64,000 bases of DNA from JAWKOK01 sp963765875 (GCA_963765875.1 CAVXYK010000006.1:434001-498000); one strand, 5' to 3'. Shown: positions 8,607-18,296, counted from the stretch's first letter. Numbers and translations are program-made. The notes: a model not told the origin generated them from the sequence alone.

Positions 8607-11600
8607 CTATGGCCGCGTCACATCCGGGTGGTCGGGGGCCATCCCGGTCCCAGATGTATTTGATTGAGCGGAAGCAGGGGCAGGGGCTGCCGAAATGCGT
8701 GCCGTCCATGGCAAGACATATGAGGGCAGGATGTAGTCCTCTGGGTCCATGTATGGCAGCGGATCAGAATAACCGCCCCATCCATCGGTTCGATCGTATG
8801 GATTGATCCGAATGGAGAAGTGAAGATGAGGCCCTCCACTGTATCCCGTGTCGTCTGTGTGGCCCAGTTGGTCACCACGACGAACTGCCTGCCCCTGTGC
8901 AACCGATATGTCATTCAAGTGGGCGTAGATCGACTCGCCCCAGCCATGCCGAAGCTTGATATAGTGACCAAAACCACTCAGGTCTTGATAGACCACCTCA
9001 GACACAACACCGTCATCAATGGCCAGCAAGTCAGTGCCGGTCGGCGTCAGGAAGTCGATCCCGTTGTGCCCACGCAGTGGAACGCCGTCGTAGGTGAACT
9101 GGCCGTACACCTCTGGATTCTCACCCCAAAGCTGCGAGATACCAAATCGTTCCCTAAATGGGGCGCCAAGATAGAGACCCGTATCTGAATTTGGGATGTC
9201 GGTATTGGGTAGCTTGGGCGGATGCTGCATGAGGCCGACGCCATTGGGCGCAGTCTCAGCAACCCAGCCAATCAGCTCTCCCGCACCATCCGAGATACCG
9301 CCGACGCGCCACCATTTCAGCCCATCAACATCACGAGGGCCATCCACGATATTCAGTGTTGCCGCAGGCGCAAACGCACCCAAAGTGTCTTCTGCAGGCT
9401 TGTTCACATAGCCCGGTGAACGGCGAACACGAAGGTAGTCGGCGGCCTGAACCAGTTCACCAACGTTGAACGTTTGATCATTGTCCGGATTATCAGGGTC
9501 AGGGTCCGTGGGGCCTGTCTGAGGAGCCAGCAGTTGCACGCCACTCGGAGCGACCTCGGCAGCCCATCCATCGACCGACGCGCCTTGAGCGTCAAGTCGA
9601 ACCAGCCACCAGGTCAGGTCATCTGCCGCCTGAGGTCCGCCACGTACGATGCCCACCGTATCGGGAAGCACATCCTTGACGACATCAGCCTCGTCCTTGC
9701 CCACGTAGCCTGGCGTACGGCGGACACGAACGTAGTTCGTCGTGATGACTGCATCACCGACCTGGAACGTGTCGTCCGGCTTGCCATTTCCAGGTATGGA
9801 AGGCGGATCAACTGCCTCAGCCGGTTCCAAGAGTTGAACACCGTTGGGATCGCTTTCGGCGATCCATCCATCAAGCGGGCGCTGGTCATCACCAATCGTC
9901 CGCATGTTCCACCAAGTCAGATCATCAGCAGACACCGGCCCCGAGAGGATCGCCCCCTCAACGCCCTGCGCAAGGGTCGTGATCACATCACCTGCCGGCT
10001 TGTCGAGGTATCCGGGCGAGTTACGCATATAGGCATGTGTCAGTACTCGAGCACGGCCACCAACGGCCAGATTACCGTCGCCCGGATCGTCAACCAACTG
10101 CAGCAGAGGCACACCAGCCGGAGTATTCTGGGCTATCCAGCCTCGCTGAGATTGCGGTTGATCGTCGGAAGCGACCGTCTCAACCTGCCACCAGACGAGG
10201 CTGTCAGCGAGCTGATATTCGTCGTCGAGCACCGTCACTCGCGCACCAGCTGACAACACGGTCAACACGTCATCAGCGGCCTGATCGATGTAGCCCGGCG
10301 TCCTCCGCAAGTTTGTAAAGTCAGTCGTCGCCAACAGCGTTCCCGCCTCGTAGTCATTGGGAACAATCTGTGGCCGCCAGCGATAGTCGTTGACGAGCGC
10401 GGCACGAAAGTCTTCGATCACGCCGGCCTTGCCTTCGATATACCATTTGTCGATCTGGGGCCAACGATAGAGCACCAGAGCATGAATCTGCTGATTTCCA
10501 GGTTGTCGATTCCAGTAGTCGATCTCTCCGTATGCACGTTGGACCCACCCGATGTTTGCATTTTCCCAAGCAACATCTTGATCGGTCTCTGTGATGTAGA
10601 CGGGAAGATGGCGCATGTCTGCCGGAATCGCATTCATGAAGTCCTGATAGGCCCGGAACTCGTAGTGGCGGTCCTGAAAAGGCGGGTTCATCTTGGCGTC
10701 ACTGGTAATAAGGTTCGGATCGGCCTGATGGGTATAGGTGTGGATGGTGATGCCATCACAGTTCTCTCGGCCAAGTCCGTCCAGAATGTCCTGGAAGTAC
10801 AGCACCCAATCGCCATTGGGATTGCCGGGGTAGGCCGTCTGATTGTTCCATGGAGCCACGGCGCCAATCAATACCTGGTCATCCTCGTGACCCGGAACCG
10901 CACGGATCGCATCTCGGCAGAGCTTGTAGCAAGTCACGTAGAGTGAAGGCGTAATGACTTGCCCCCCCTGCCTCGCTGCCCGCTGAGGCTGCAACAGATC
11001 CGGCTGATCATCACCCTGGTCGAGATTCAGGGCGCTCAACCGCTGCGGATCTGAGCGGTAGTGCAAATCTGAAACTTCAAAATCCGGCAGATCATCTGGC
11101 GCCGAGGCGCCTGCTGATATCTCCGTCGACACTGGAGGGCCCAACTTTGCATTCTGCTCAGAGGTCTCGCTCCCAAGCTGAGCCGCGCCCATGCCACCGC
11201 TGATTCTGTCGAAGCAAGCCATCGAGAAGCGGTCGCATCCATTTCATGAAGGCGCCGGCTGGGCTGGCGCTGGAGGCCAAGCCGGAACCATCATCGAGGG
11301 TGATGGTTACTTCCTCAACCGTGGCCCCATCCGCGTCAGTACCTAGGCCGCTGATCTCTATGTCACTGTCCAGTGCGCCGCCGGCGTCAGACGGAGCCGG
11401 ACCCGACGACATCGCTCTGGATGATCGACTCGAAAGAGGCGGACGCTCAAGCGCATAGTTCATCTCATTGCCGATGATCCACGTCTTGCAACCTGGACTC
11501 GCGGCGACGAAGTTGGCGCAGCGTGCGGCAAAATCACGATATTGGCTACTATTGGGTATGGTGCCGGCAGGCGCATAGCCATTGTTCAGGCGAGTGATGA

Positions 11601-11778
11601 TGCCGAATCCCTGATTGCTGTAGGGACGATAATCCCGACCCGACCTATCTTGCGGGTTGCTGCCGATTCCCTCGGTGAAGACAATCCAGCCGGGATGTCC
11701 CGCATCCTTCATATATCTTTCACCACCGGGCTCATGGATACCAAAAATATTGGCGGAACGAAACATCGGGAGCGTCAT
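8607..11778 (-). pseudogene. GH-A-like / four SH3b / M23 endopeptidase protein, frameshifted
   Basis: Paralogue of the neighbouring amidase protein. From ATG 11778 (AGGAGAA upstream) it opens with FGIHEPGGE and IIGNEMN; the barrel continues after a long, poorly conserved insert with VITPSLY, VLIGAVAPW, YITETDQ and LYRWPQIDKWYI. Then come four SH3b repeats (LRRTPGY/VRRTPGY/VRRSPGY starts, GWIA/GWVAE ends) and a C-terminal M23 (LytM) domain with GHNGID and GGPHLHF, i.e. the His, Asp and HxH zinc ligands, expected to cut peptide cross-links in peptidoglycan. The reading frame breaks around 11242-11246: removing one base from a three-A run (minus strand) fuses the halves. SH3b domains usually bind cell wall peptides. 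No signal peptide is visible. If the break is an assembly error, the intact product would be about 1050 residues. Confidence 0.75.
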
Positions 11779-11898
11779 CGTGTTCTCCTCATTGGATGTA
11801 GTCAGAAAGGGAATGGAGACTATGTTCGGATTCTAACACGAAGCCGATGGCCTGTCTACGCGTACGGCAGAAACGGCATTTCTCAAACTATCCTACGA

Positions 11899-11947
11899 AA
11901 AGTAAAACGCAGGAGTCGGCATCGGATGTTCCCGAACCCCTGCGTTT
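11899..11947 (-). terminator. Intrinsic terminator downstream of the cysQ-like gene
   Basis: A 9-bp stem AAACGCAGG/CCTGCGTTT (11905-11913 with 11939-11947) is followed on the minus strand by TTTTACTTTT. It lies about 70 bases past the stop of the gene at 12016. Confidence 0.6.
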
Positions 11948-12015
11948 ATGTCAACTGCCTAGCTTGTCGATCTCTGTCGGACTTTGTCTGTCAAGTCCCA
12001 TCTGTCAACAGACCT

Positions 12016-12882
12016 CTACCAGAAACCATCGTCCTCGTTGAAGCCGAACTCCTCGCAGACGGTAGAAACGGCCTTGATGACACGGTCATGCATGGTACCG
12101 TTGGTGGCAACCAGGCCGTTGTGGGCACGCACGTCACGGTTGTTGAATGTTATCGGATTTCCCCAACAGTCAGTCATGGTGCCGCCGGCCGCCTCCAGAA
12201 TCGCGTGCGGCGCACAGAGGTCCCATTCCTTGCAGCCCGGGCTGGGGTGGATGTAGAGATCGGCCAGTTGGCGTGCGATCAGACCGACCTTCAGGCCGAC
12301 GCTGCCGCTGACTCGCTCTGATGTGATGTGAGTACGCTTGCGAATCGTATCGACGATCTGTTGACGATGGCTGCGGCTGCTCACCAAGATCATCTCTCGG
12401 AAAGAGTGTTTGTCGCTCACCTCAAGCGGTATCGACTCGCCGTCCTCAAAAAGATGGACGCCAAGTCCTAGGCCGCCGGCATAGAGCAGGCCGGGGTCCG
12501 GCTGCATGACCACGCCCATGACCGCACGTCCGTCGATCACAAACCCAATCATGATCGAAAACTCGCCATTTCGTGCGATGAATTCCTTGGTGCCGTCCAA
12601 CGGATCGATGATCCAGACTCGACTCTTTTCCAGGCGCACAAAGTCGTCCTTGGACTCCTCAGAGAGGATCCCGTCGTCGGGAAATCTCTCCTGGATTCGC
12701 GCAACAATGTGCCGGTTGGCCGACCGATCCGCTTCAGTGACCGGCTCGTCATGTGACTTATACTCTACCTCGGACGAACCAACGTAGAACGTTGTCACAA
12801 TTATGGCTGCCTCGCGCGCTACTTTACACGCAAATTCAAATTCCTCTGTAAGATCCACTGTCTGATCCGTCTGTTCTGCCAT
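12016..12882 (-). CDS. cysQ: CysQ-like 3'(2'),5'-bisphosphate nucleotidase / inositol monophosphatase family
   Basis: Member of the lithium-sensitive Mg-dependent phosphatase family. The motif DPLDGTKEF (93-101) and a later EWDLCAPHAILE (219-230) are the metal-binding and substrate motifs; the TKEF and CAPHAILE variants point to CysQ (removing the 3'-phosphate of PAP, a by-product of sulfate assimilation) rather than to inositol monophosphatase, which usually has DGTTNF and WDxAAG. The 70-78 segment GILSEESKD supplies the metal-binding glutamates. Length (288 residues) is slightly above the usual 250-275, with about 15 extra residues at each end. It is monocistronic with its own terminator. 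No other sulfate assimilation gene is present in the window. Confidence 0.85.
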   Translation of the reverse strand: MAEQTDQTVDLTEEFEFACKVAREAAIIVTTFYVGSSEVEYKSHDEPVTEADRSANRHIVARIQERFPDDGILSEESKDDFVRLEKSRVWIIDPLDGTKEFIARNGEFSIMIGFVIDGRAVMGVVMQPDPGLLYAGGLGLGVHLFEDGESIPLEVSDKHSFREMILVSSRSHRQQIVDTIRKRTHITSERVSGSVGLKVGLIARQLADLYIHPSPGCKEWDLCAPHAILEAAGGTMTDCWGNPITFNNRDVRAHNGLVATNGTMHDRVIKAVSTVCEEFGFNEDDGFW

Positions 12883-13140
12883 GGCTACCTGGTTCCCAGT
12901 TCTATGATGTGCGCCGATCGGCTACGTCGCCAGAGGATCGCCGCATGCTCATTTGTGATTCCTGCCGGCCAATCTTGAAATTCAGCATACACTGACCGGC
13001 GCGCGCCAACATTACCCGTGGGTTCTCCGTATCACGGCTTCGAGGAGTCTGATCCTTGGTAATGGAAGCGGCCCAAATTCTAGCACAAATTGGAGGTAGC
13101 GCAAGAACGAAATAGACTCGGGCCATTCCAGAGAGATAAA

Positions 13141-13158
13141 TATACGTTGCAACGTATA
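13141..13158. promoter_or_regulatory. Perfect 18-bp palindrome upstream of the cysQ-like gene
   Basis: TATACGTTGCAACGTATA is a perfect palindrome about 260 bases before the cysQ-like start and at the degraded left end of a repeat element. It could be an operator or simply part of the repeat; no adjacent promoter was identified with confidence. Confidence 0.35.
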
Positions 13159-13466
13159 CAAAATGAGTTAATGGCGTACTTCTATGTAGGGACATGGCAT
13201 TCTGCACAGACCCGTTGTTGATTGAGACCGGTTCGACCCTCAGGACCAAGGCGCCAATCACACGGTGGCTAGGAATGCCTTGTCCGTGCCTGATACTGCA
13301 TTAGGTCTGACACGGACATGGCATCCCTAGAATCATTTTCAAAATGCGGATGATGCTTCTCGATTTGGAATCGCCTAATCAGAGTTTGACCTGGCGGGGA
13401 ATGCCATGTCCCTACGGGTCTGAACTCGGTCTGTTTGTGCAGCAGACGCTTTTCGACAACACACCC
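13150..13466 (+). mobile_element. GGGTGTGTCC-type MITE, left end degraded
   Basis: The inner sequence matches the intact element at 18004-18296 along its length (GGCGTACTTCTATGTAGGGA, CACGGTGGCTAGGAATGCC, the inner stem with GACACGGACATGGCAT, and GAATGCCATGTCCCTACGG). The right end CAACACACCC matches the right end of the copy at 58792-59108. The left terminal GGGTGTGTCC is not recognisable. No coding potential. Between 12883 and 13149 nothing further is seen. Confidence 0.75.
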
Positions 13467-13487
13467 TTTTCATTTTCTTGGAAAAGC

Positions 13488-15044
13488 CTAACGGTCGAAC
13501 CATCGCATTACTATGCTGTCGAGCGATGTTGCCGCACAACGAAATCCGATCCACCCGGCGCTTTCATCACCGGGACGCGAGACCGCGTTTGCCGTCAGTA
13601 GTTGCTCAGGCCCATCGCGGAAGGAACCGCCCTTGACCAAAAAAACGGACGGATCTTGAAGCGTCGTCGTAGCGGTCCACTCGGCTGCATTGCCGGCCAT
13701 ATCCGACAGGCCCATCAGACTGTCGCCGGCCGGTCGATATTGACCGATTGCCTGCAGATCGCCTGCGCCAGAATTGATGTCATTCGCAAGACCGGACGCG
13801 TACCTGTCGCCCCAGGGATAGGCGAAGATCCGCTGCGTTGCGGGCGCAAAACCGGCGGCAACATGCCACTCGTCATCCGTCGGCAAGCGCCGTCGAGTCC
13901 AGGCACAGTATGCGGCTGCGGCCGCCTGGTCAACATGCACGACCGGATAGTCATCAAAGACGGGATTCGTGAAGTAGTCGGTATGGGTTGCACTGCTATC
14001 GGCATCCGGACTAAGACATCGGCCGCGCTGAACACATCGACGGTACTGTCCATTTGTCGTCTCCATCGAGTCAATCAGATAGGGCGTCAGCGTTGCGATG
14101 TGGACCGCGCCATTGCCGTCGGAGAGCGTGAATTCGCCACCGGGAACAGCGATCATGCCGCTGGTTCTTCGGTGCTCGACCTGGAGCAGAACGAGTGCCG
14201 CCAGCGCAACTACCAGCGCCAGCAATCCGAGGATCAGCAGCGGCGCGCTGAAAGGGCTCCCCGCTCCCTCCTGCTCAAGTTCCGCCAACGCCAGCGCATT
14301 CTCGTCGACAATCAGGCTGCGCGGTTCTCCATTTAGCACAGCTAAAGCCTCCTCTGCCAGATGCCGTCGTTCGGTATCAAATTGGCGGGCTGTCGACTCT
14401 AATTCGCTGGCCAGATACGGTTGCCAACGGTCGAATGTGAGATCCTCCTGGGCTATGCGAGCCAACTGCTCAGGTGAGAAGGGCGCCGCCACGTCAACAA
14501 GTGCATCATGCACGATCACCGCCGTCCGCTCAGGGTCCGCCTGATGCGAGAGCGCAGTGATGATCCCACGACCATGAAAGAGGGCGGCGCGCAGAAGAAG
14601 CGCGCGATAACTGTCATCCAACTCATGCCCGGCATTGAGCATCAACAGCCCATCGCGCAGCACCGAAAGATCCGGCGACTTGCCGTCTGCCCAGTAGGCC
14701 GCCAGCGCGTCAGCCAGCGCCCGCCGTGCACCTGCGACGCGCCTTTCGACTTCACCATGGCGATAGGGATACGCAAGTCCGCCGTCGATCTCTGAAGATT
14801 CTGAGCCGAGAGAGGACGGACTCCCGATGGACGAATGTTCATCAGTGGATGAATCGATCCAGGAATCTTGATTGACACCTGAATCAATCGCTGCGTCGGG
14901 GACATAGTCGAGATAATCGACGCGGTCATCATGGGGTGGGACCTGGATCTCATCGGACCCACTCTCGAATTCAGGTCCACTGTCTTTATTTGCGGTATCT
15001 CTATTTCCGGGATTACTTCCGGCCGGTCGCTGGAATCGAGACAT
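13488..15044 (-). CDS. Membrane protein with C-terminal FGE-sulfatase (SUMF1) fold
   Basis: A 518-residue protein with an acidic, Ser-rich, probably disordered N-terminus (1-95), a helical region (about 97-250), one transmembrane helix (about 266-288) and a C-terminal formylglycine-generating-enzyme-like domain (about 297-505). The domain shows MIAVPGGEFTL, MSxTTNGQYRRCV-like and RRLPTDDEWHVAA blocks, then AGNAAEWTAT, VKGGSF and GWIGFRCA, standard for this C-type-lectin-related fold. The active-site cysteine expected after GGSW in true FGE is absent (GGSFRDG), so sulfatase activation is unlikely; many such proteins are regulatory or ligand-binding. N-terminus would be cytoplasmic and the fold outside. 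It stands alone; start at ATG 15044 has no strong ribosome-binding site. Confidence 0.75.
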   Translation of the reverse strand: MSRFQRPAGSNPGNRDTANKDSGPEFESGSDEIQVPPHDDRVDYLDYVPDAAIDSGVNQDSWIDSSTDEHSSIGSPSSLGSESSEIDGGLAYPYRHGEVERRVAGARRALADALAAYWADGKSPDLSVLRDGLLMLNAGHELDDSYRALLLRAALFHGRGIITALSHQADPERTAVIVHDALVDVAAPFSPEQLARIAQEDLTFDRWQPYLASELESTARQFDTERRHLAEEALAVLNGEPRSLIVDENALALAELEQEGAGSPFSAPLLILGLLALVVALAALVLLQVEHRRTSGMIAVPGGEFTLSDGNGAVHIATLTPYLIDSMETTNGQYRRCVQRGRCLSPDADSSATHTDYFTNPVFDDYPVVHVDQAAAAAYCAWTRRRLPTDDEWHVAAGFAPATQRIFAYPWGDRYASGLANDINSGAGDLQAIGQYRPAGDSLMGLSDMAGNAAEWTATTTLQDPSVFLVKGGSFRDGPEQLLTANAVSRPGDESAGWIGFRCAATSLDSIVMRWFDR

Positions 15045-15440
15045 CAGTAAGGTATCTTGCCGCTGATTGGCGCCAAATAGGTAGGATAGCCGCTATTATA
15101 CCTTTGGACCAAGGGCAAGCAACAATGGATTACACGGCAGGGAAAACGCGTAGCAATCCCAGAAGGTTGGCATCGCTGGGGCAGGGAAAAACTCCGCTGC
15201 TAGCGGTGATAAGCCGCCTCAGCGGCAAAACGCCCAGTGCCCGACGCCGTTCCAGAAAAACAGATGCCACGGCTCAAGTCCTCGGCACGGCGAACTCAAG
15301 AAATCATCAGCATCGGTTTGACCGGCATGTCCACTTCGGTTATTATGCGCTCATGAGCGGTTTACAGACAATCACACTGGGTTGGACAAAGGCAACTTAC
15401 TTGTATTTTCGGGGTGCAGGGCACCCCGTCTAATTGCTAT

Positions 15441-15530
15441 GCGCCTTACCGGTGGGACCCTTCCCCCGGTCAACCCTCTGTATCTTGACCTTTCCAGAAC
15501 GCGTGGCGCAGTTGTCCACGCGTTTTTGTG
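15441..15530 (+). promoter_or_regulatory. tyrS leader with intrinsic terminator; weak T-box resemblance
   Basis: Forty bases upstream of tyrS is a 9-bp stem AACGCGTGG/CCACGCGTT (15498-15506 with 15516-15524) with a T-run, in the sense direction of tyrS, which suggests transcription attenuation. Upstream, 15453-15459 reads TGGGACC, fitting the T-box bulge TGGNACC, flanked by ACCGG and CCGGT. Against a T-box: the N is G (tRNA-Tyr would require T), and no stem I features were recognised. The rest of 15045-15440 holds only weak relatives of the TACCA-type repeat (for example around 15178-15330). Confidence 0.35.
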
Positions 15531-15562
15531 TGCCAGAATGAGAAAAAACACGGAGTCTACCT

Positions 15563-16798
15563 ATGACCGATTTTCCGCCTGTCGCTGACCAGATGCGCAT
15601 TCTCATGCGCGGCGTTGATTTTGGCGATGACCTGACACGGACAAATATGGAGCACGAGTTGCAATTGCGGCTCGAAGAGAGCATGAATAGCGGTAGGCCG
15701 TTGCGAGTCTACTGCGGATTTGATCCGTCGTCGCCGGACCTTCACCTCGGACACACCATTCCGATGCGCAAGCTGCGCCAGTTTCAAGACCTCGGCCATG
15801 AGGTCATATTCCTGATCGGCAGTTTCACCGGGGTAATCGGCGATCCCAGCGACAAGGAGAGTGTTCGCAAACAGCAGACCGTTGAGGAAGCGCTGGAAAA
15901 GGGAAAGTCCTACGCTGAACAGGCTTTCCGAGTACTCGATGCAGACAAGACTGTGATCAAATACAATCATGAGTGGCTGAGCCCCTTGACGTTTGAAGAC
16001 GTCATTCGCCTCGCCAGCAGTTTTACCGTGCAGCAGTTCCTGACCCGGGACAATTTCAGCAAACGGTACGCCAACGGCGACGCCATCTGGCTGCACGAGT
16101 TTTTCTACGCCCTCATGCAGGGCTACGACGCCGTGGCCATGGAGACCGACCTACAGATCGGCGGCACGGATCAGCTGTTCAACCTCATGGCCGGTCGCAA
16201 ACTCATGGAAGCCCATGGCCAGAAAGCGCAGACGATCCTGACCTTTCCGATCCTTGTCGGAACCGACGGCGTTATTCGGATGAGCAAGTCAACCGGTAAC
16301 TACATCGGCATTGACGAAGCGCCCGGCGTGATCTTCACCAAGGTGCTCAATGTGCCGGACACGGCCATGCGCAACTACGCCGAGCTGGTCACGCGCTGGG
16401 ACCAGGAAGAGATCGACCAGATGTTCACCGATGTCGAATCGGGGGCGATGTCGATGCGCGCCTTCAAGCAGAAACTTGCCTGGGAGATTGTCAGTATTTT
16501 TCATGGAGATGATGCAGCCAACAGGGCTATCGAGGATGCCAAGCGTATGCACACCGGCGAAGCGCCGAGTGATGCTGACACGTTTGAATTGGCTGAACCG
16601 ATGTCCTTGCTTGACATCATGCAGCAAGCCGGCATGGTCAAGAGCAAAGGAGAGGCGCGCCGGCTCGTTCAACAGGGAGGCGTACGCGTCGACGGGGAAC
16701 CGATCAAGGAGATCGCGCTTGTGCTCACTCCAGCAACAGGCGCCGAACAGGTGATCCAGGCCGGCAAGCGTAGGTTCCTGCGAGTTATATCAAAATAG
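15563..16798 (+). CDS. tyrS: Tyrosyl-tRNA synthetase
   Basis: Class I aminoacyl-tRNA synthetase charging tRNA-Tyr. The 411-residue product has the Rossmann-fold HIGH motif as HLGH (61-64) in FDPSSPDLHLGHT, the tyrosine-binding block DLQIGGTDQLFN (196-207), the KMSKS motif as RMSKS (239-243), and a C-terminal S4 RNA-binding domain (about 345-411). The DPSSPDLHLGH form and the overall length are typical of the TyrZ/TyrRS-2 type of bacterial enzyme. It is monocistronic and preceded by a terminator-like leader. Start ATG 15563 follows a GAGTCTACCT stretch with only a weak ribosome-binding site. Confidence 0.95.
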   Translation: MTDFPPVADQMRILMRGVDFGDDLTRTNMEHELQLRLEESMNSGRPLRVYCGFDPSSPDLHLGHTIPMRKLRQFQDLGHEVIFLIGSFTGVIGDPSDKESVRKQQTVEEALEKGKSYAEQAFRVLDADKTVIKYNHEWLSPLTFEDVIRLASSFTVQQFLTRDNFSKRYANGDAIWLHEFFYALMQGYDAVAMETDLQIGGTDQLFNLMAGRKLMEAHGQKAQTILTFPILVGTDGVIRMSKSTGNYIGIDEAPGVIFTKVLNVPDTAMRNYAELVTRWDQEEIDQMFTDVESGAMSMRAFKQKLAWEIVSIFHGDDAANRAIEDAKRMHTGEAPSDADTFELAEPMSLLDIMQQAGMVKSKGEARRLVQQGGVRVDGEPIKEIALVLTPATGAEQVIQAGKRRFLRVISK

Positions 16799-16845
16799 GG
16801 CCGCAGCGCATCGGTCGACCGATGGAGAGGACAAACAGAAGAGAT

Positions 16846-16920
16846 AAAAAAAGGAACTGCTGATAATTACGTTTCCCCCGAAAGTGGTAGTTAGCCACAA
16901 CGTAATTACCAGCAGTCCTT
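16846..16920 (-). terminator. Strong intrinsic terminator, minus strand
   Basis: Arms 16851-16872 and 16899-16918 form a near-perfect stem of about 20 bp (ACTGCTG, TAATTACGTT core) with one bulge. On the minus strand it is followed by TTTTTTTAT, a clear U-tract, whereas on the plus strand no T-run follows. It therefore terminates a minus-strand transcript coming from 16920-17180, or acts weakly for tyrS. Confidence 0.6.
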
Positions 16921-16931
16921 CGATCAGACTA

Positions 16932-17108
16932 TCACGGTTCTGTGGCGTTGTAAAGTAGTTTTGCTGACCATTCGCCTAACATTCCCATACGATTGCCACA
17001 CGCTTTCAAGAGCTCGTCCCGCAACTTGGTGCGGATTTGAAGAGGGAAAGCCGGCTCTTCAGTGCGCAGCAAACGGTGCTCGCCGCAACCGGTCCCTCTG
17101 ATCGACAC
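16932..17108 (-). CDS. Possible 58-residue ORF or gene remnant of unknown function
   Basis: From a GTG at 17108 this minus-strand frame encodes a basic protein ending FPLQIRTKLRDELLKACGNR, GMLGEWSAKLLYNATEP. The C-terminal 40 residues have protein-like composition with an amphipathic helix, and the stop is followed within about 15 bases by a strong minus-strand terminator. No ribosome-binding site was found and no family is recognised. It could be the tail of a decayed gene. It occupies the gap in front of fabI. Confidence 0.3.
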   Translation of the reverse strand: MSIRGTGCGEHRLLRTEEPAFPLQIRTKLRDELLKACGNRMGMLGEWSAKLLYNATEP

Positions 17109-17188
17109 AGATTGATTTCGCCCTGGCAGTGTTGTCTCAATGCCATCGTGATAGTGACGAAAATAATGACGAAAATAAGGAGGATTCG

Positions 17189-17989
17189 ATGGGTCTTTTC
17201 GAAGGCAAAAAGGGTTTGATATTCGGTCTCGCCAATAAGAACTCGATCGCATGGGGAATCTCCAAAGCGCTTCATGAAGAGGGCGCAGAGTTGGGATTCT
17301 CGTATGCAGGCAAGGTGCTGAAGAAACGAGTGGATCCACTGGCGGCAAGCATCGGCAGCCAGTTTGTTGAAGAGTGCGACGTCACTGATGACACGGCCAT
17401 CGAGAACGTCTTCGCCAAGGCCGGCGCACACTTTGGCAATATCGACATGCTCGTACACTCCGTCGCATTTGCACCGCGCGAAGAATTGAGCGGCCGCTTT
17501 GTCGATACCAGCCGCCAAGGATTCAGCGTGGCGCTCGACATCAGCTGCTACAGCCTGATCGCCCTGGCCAACCAGGCACGCACCATCATGCCGGACGGCG
17601 GCAGCATTCTCGCAATGACCTACTTCGGAGCGGAAAAGGTGACGCCTAATTATAATCTCATGGGTGTGGCCAAGGCGGCGTTGGAAGCCACCGTGCGCTA
17701 CCTGGCCTGGGACCTCGGCAAAGACAACATCCGTGTCAACGCCATCAGCGCGGGGCCGATCAAGACGCTGGCCGCGTCAGGCGTAGCAGGTTTCCGCAAG
17801 AGCCTCAACTATGTTGGCGCAGTCGCGCCACTGGGGAATGTCACAAAAGAAACGGTTGGCGACAGCGCCCGTTTCTTGTTGAGCGATTGGGCTTCCGGCA
17901 CCACAGGACAGATCCTCTATGTAGACGGTGGATACAACATCATGGGTGCGCCCGACGAAGAGGCGCTTGCCGAGCTGGGGTTGATCTGA
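17189..17989 (+). CDS. fabI: Enoyl-[acyl-carrier-protein] reductase (NADH)
   Basis: FabI reduces enoyl-ACP in the last step of each fatty acid elongation round and is the target of triclosan. The 266-residue product is a short-chain dehydrogenase with GLANKNSIAWGI as the nucleotide-binding loop, AFAPREEL in the substrate region, and Tyr145, Tyr155 and Lys162 in the YFGAEKV / NYNLMGVAK segments, matching the Y-x6-K catalytic pair of FabI rather than the Y-x3-K of ordinary SDRs. The C-terminal GQILYVDGGYNIMG is also typical. Start is set at ATG 17189 because AAGGAGG lies directly upstream; an upstream in-frame ATG at 17129 would add 20 atypical residues. No other fatty acid synthesis gene is adjacent. 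Confidence 0.95.
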   Translation: MGLFEGKKGLIFGLANKNSIAWGISKALHEEGAELGFSYAGKVLKKRVDPLAASIGSQFVEECDVTDDTAIENVFAKAGAHFGNIDMLVHSVAFAPREELSGRFVDTSRQGFSVALDISCYSLIALANQARTIMPDGGSILAMTYFGAEKVTPNYNLMGVAKAALEATVRYLAWDLGKDNIRVNAISAGPIKTLAASGVAGFRKSLNYVGAVAPLGNVTKETVGDSARFLLSDWASGTTGQILYVDGGYNIMGAPDEEALAELGLI

Positions 17990-18003
17990 CGTTCAATTGG
18001 CTT

Positions 18004-18296
18004 GGGTGTGTCCAAAATGAACTGATGGTGTACTTCTATGTAGGGACATGGTATTCCGCACGGACCCGTTGTTGACGAAGACCGTTTCGACCTTCAAACC
18101 CACAGCCGCCAACCAAACGGTGGCTAGGAATGCCTTGTCCGTGTCTGACATTGCGGTAGGTCAGACACGGACATGGCATTCCTAGTATCACTCTCAGAAT
18201 GCGGATGATGGTTCTCGAAATGAAACCGCCCGATTAGAGAACGATTCGGTAGTGAATGCCATGTCCCTACGGATTCAACTCATTTTGGACACACCC
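18004..18296 (+). mobile_element. Intact 293-bp MITE with GGGTGTGTCC ends
   Basis: The ends are perfect 17-base inverted repeats (GGGTGTGTCCAAAATGA). Flanks 17995-18003 (AATTGGCTT) and 18297-18305 (AATTGGCCA) agree at seven of nine positions, consistent with an aged 9-bp target duplication. Inside are nested inverted repeats: an inner stem around 18120-18185 built on GGAATGCC and GTCCGTGTCTGAC, and an outer one around 18040-18275 (GTAGGGACATGG). No open reading frame. Copies occur at 13150-13466 and, reversed, at 58792-59108. The remaining gap 18306-18642 shows nothing recognisable. Confidence 0.85.

Noticed and set aside
4364..11778. Prophage lysis module
   Set aside because: No holin, terminase, capsid, tail or integrase genes are nearby, and the neighbours are housekeeping genes.
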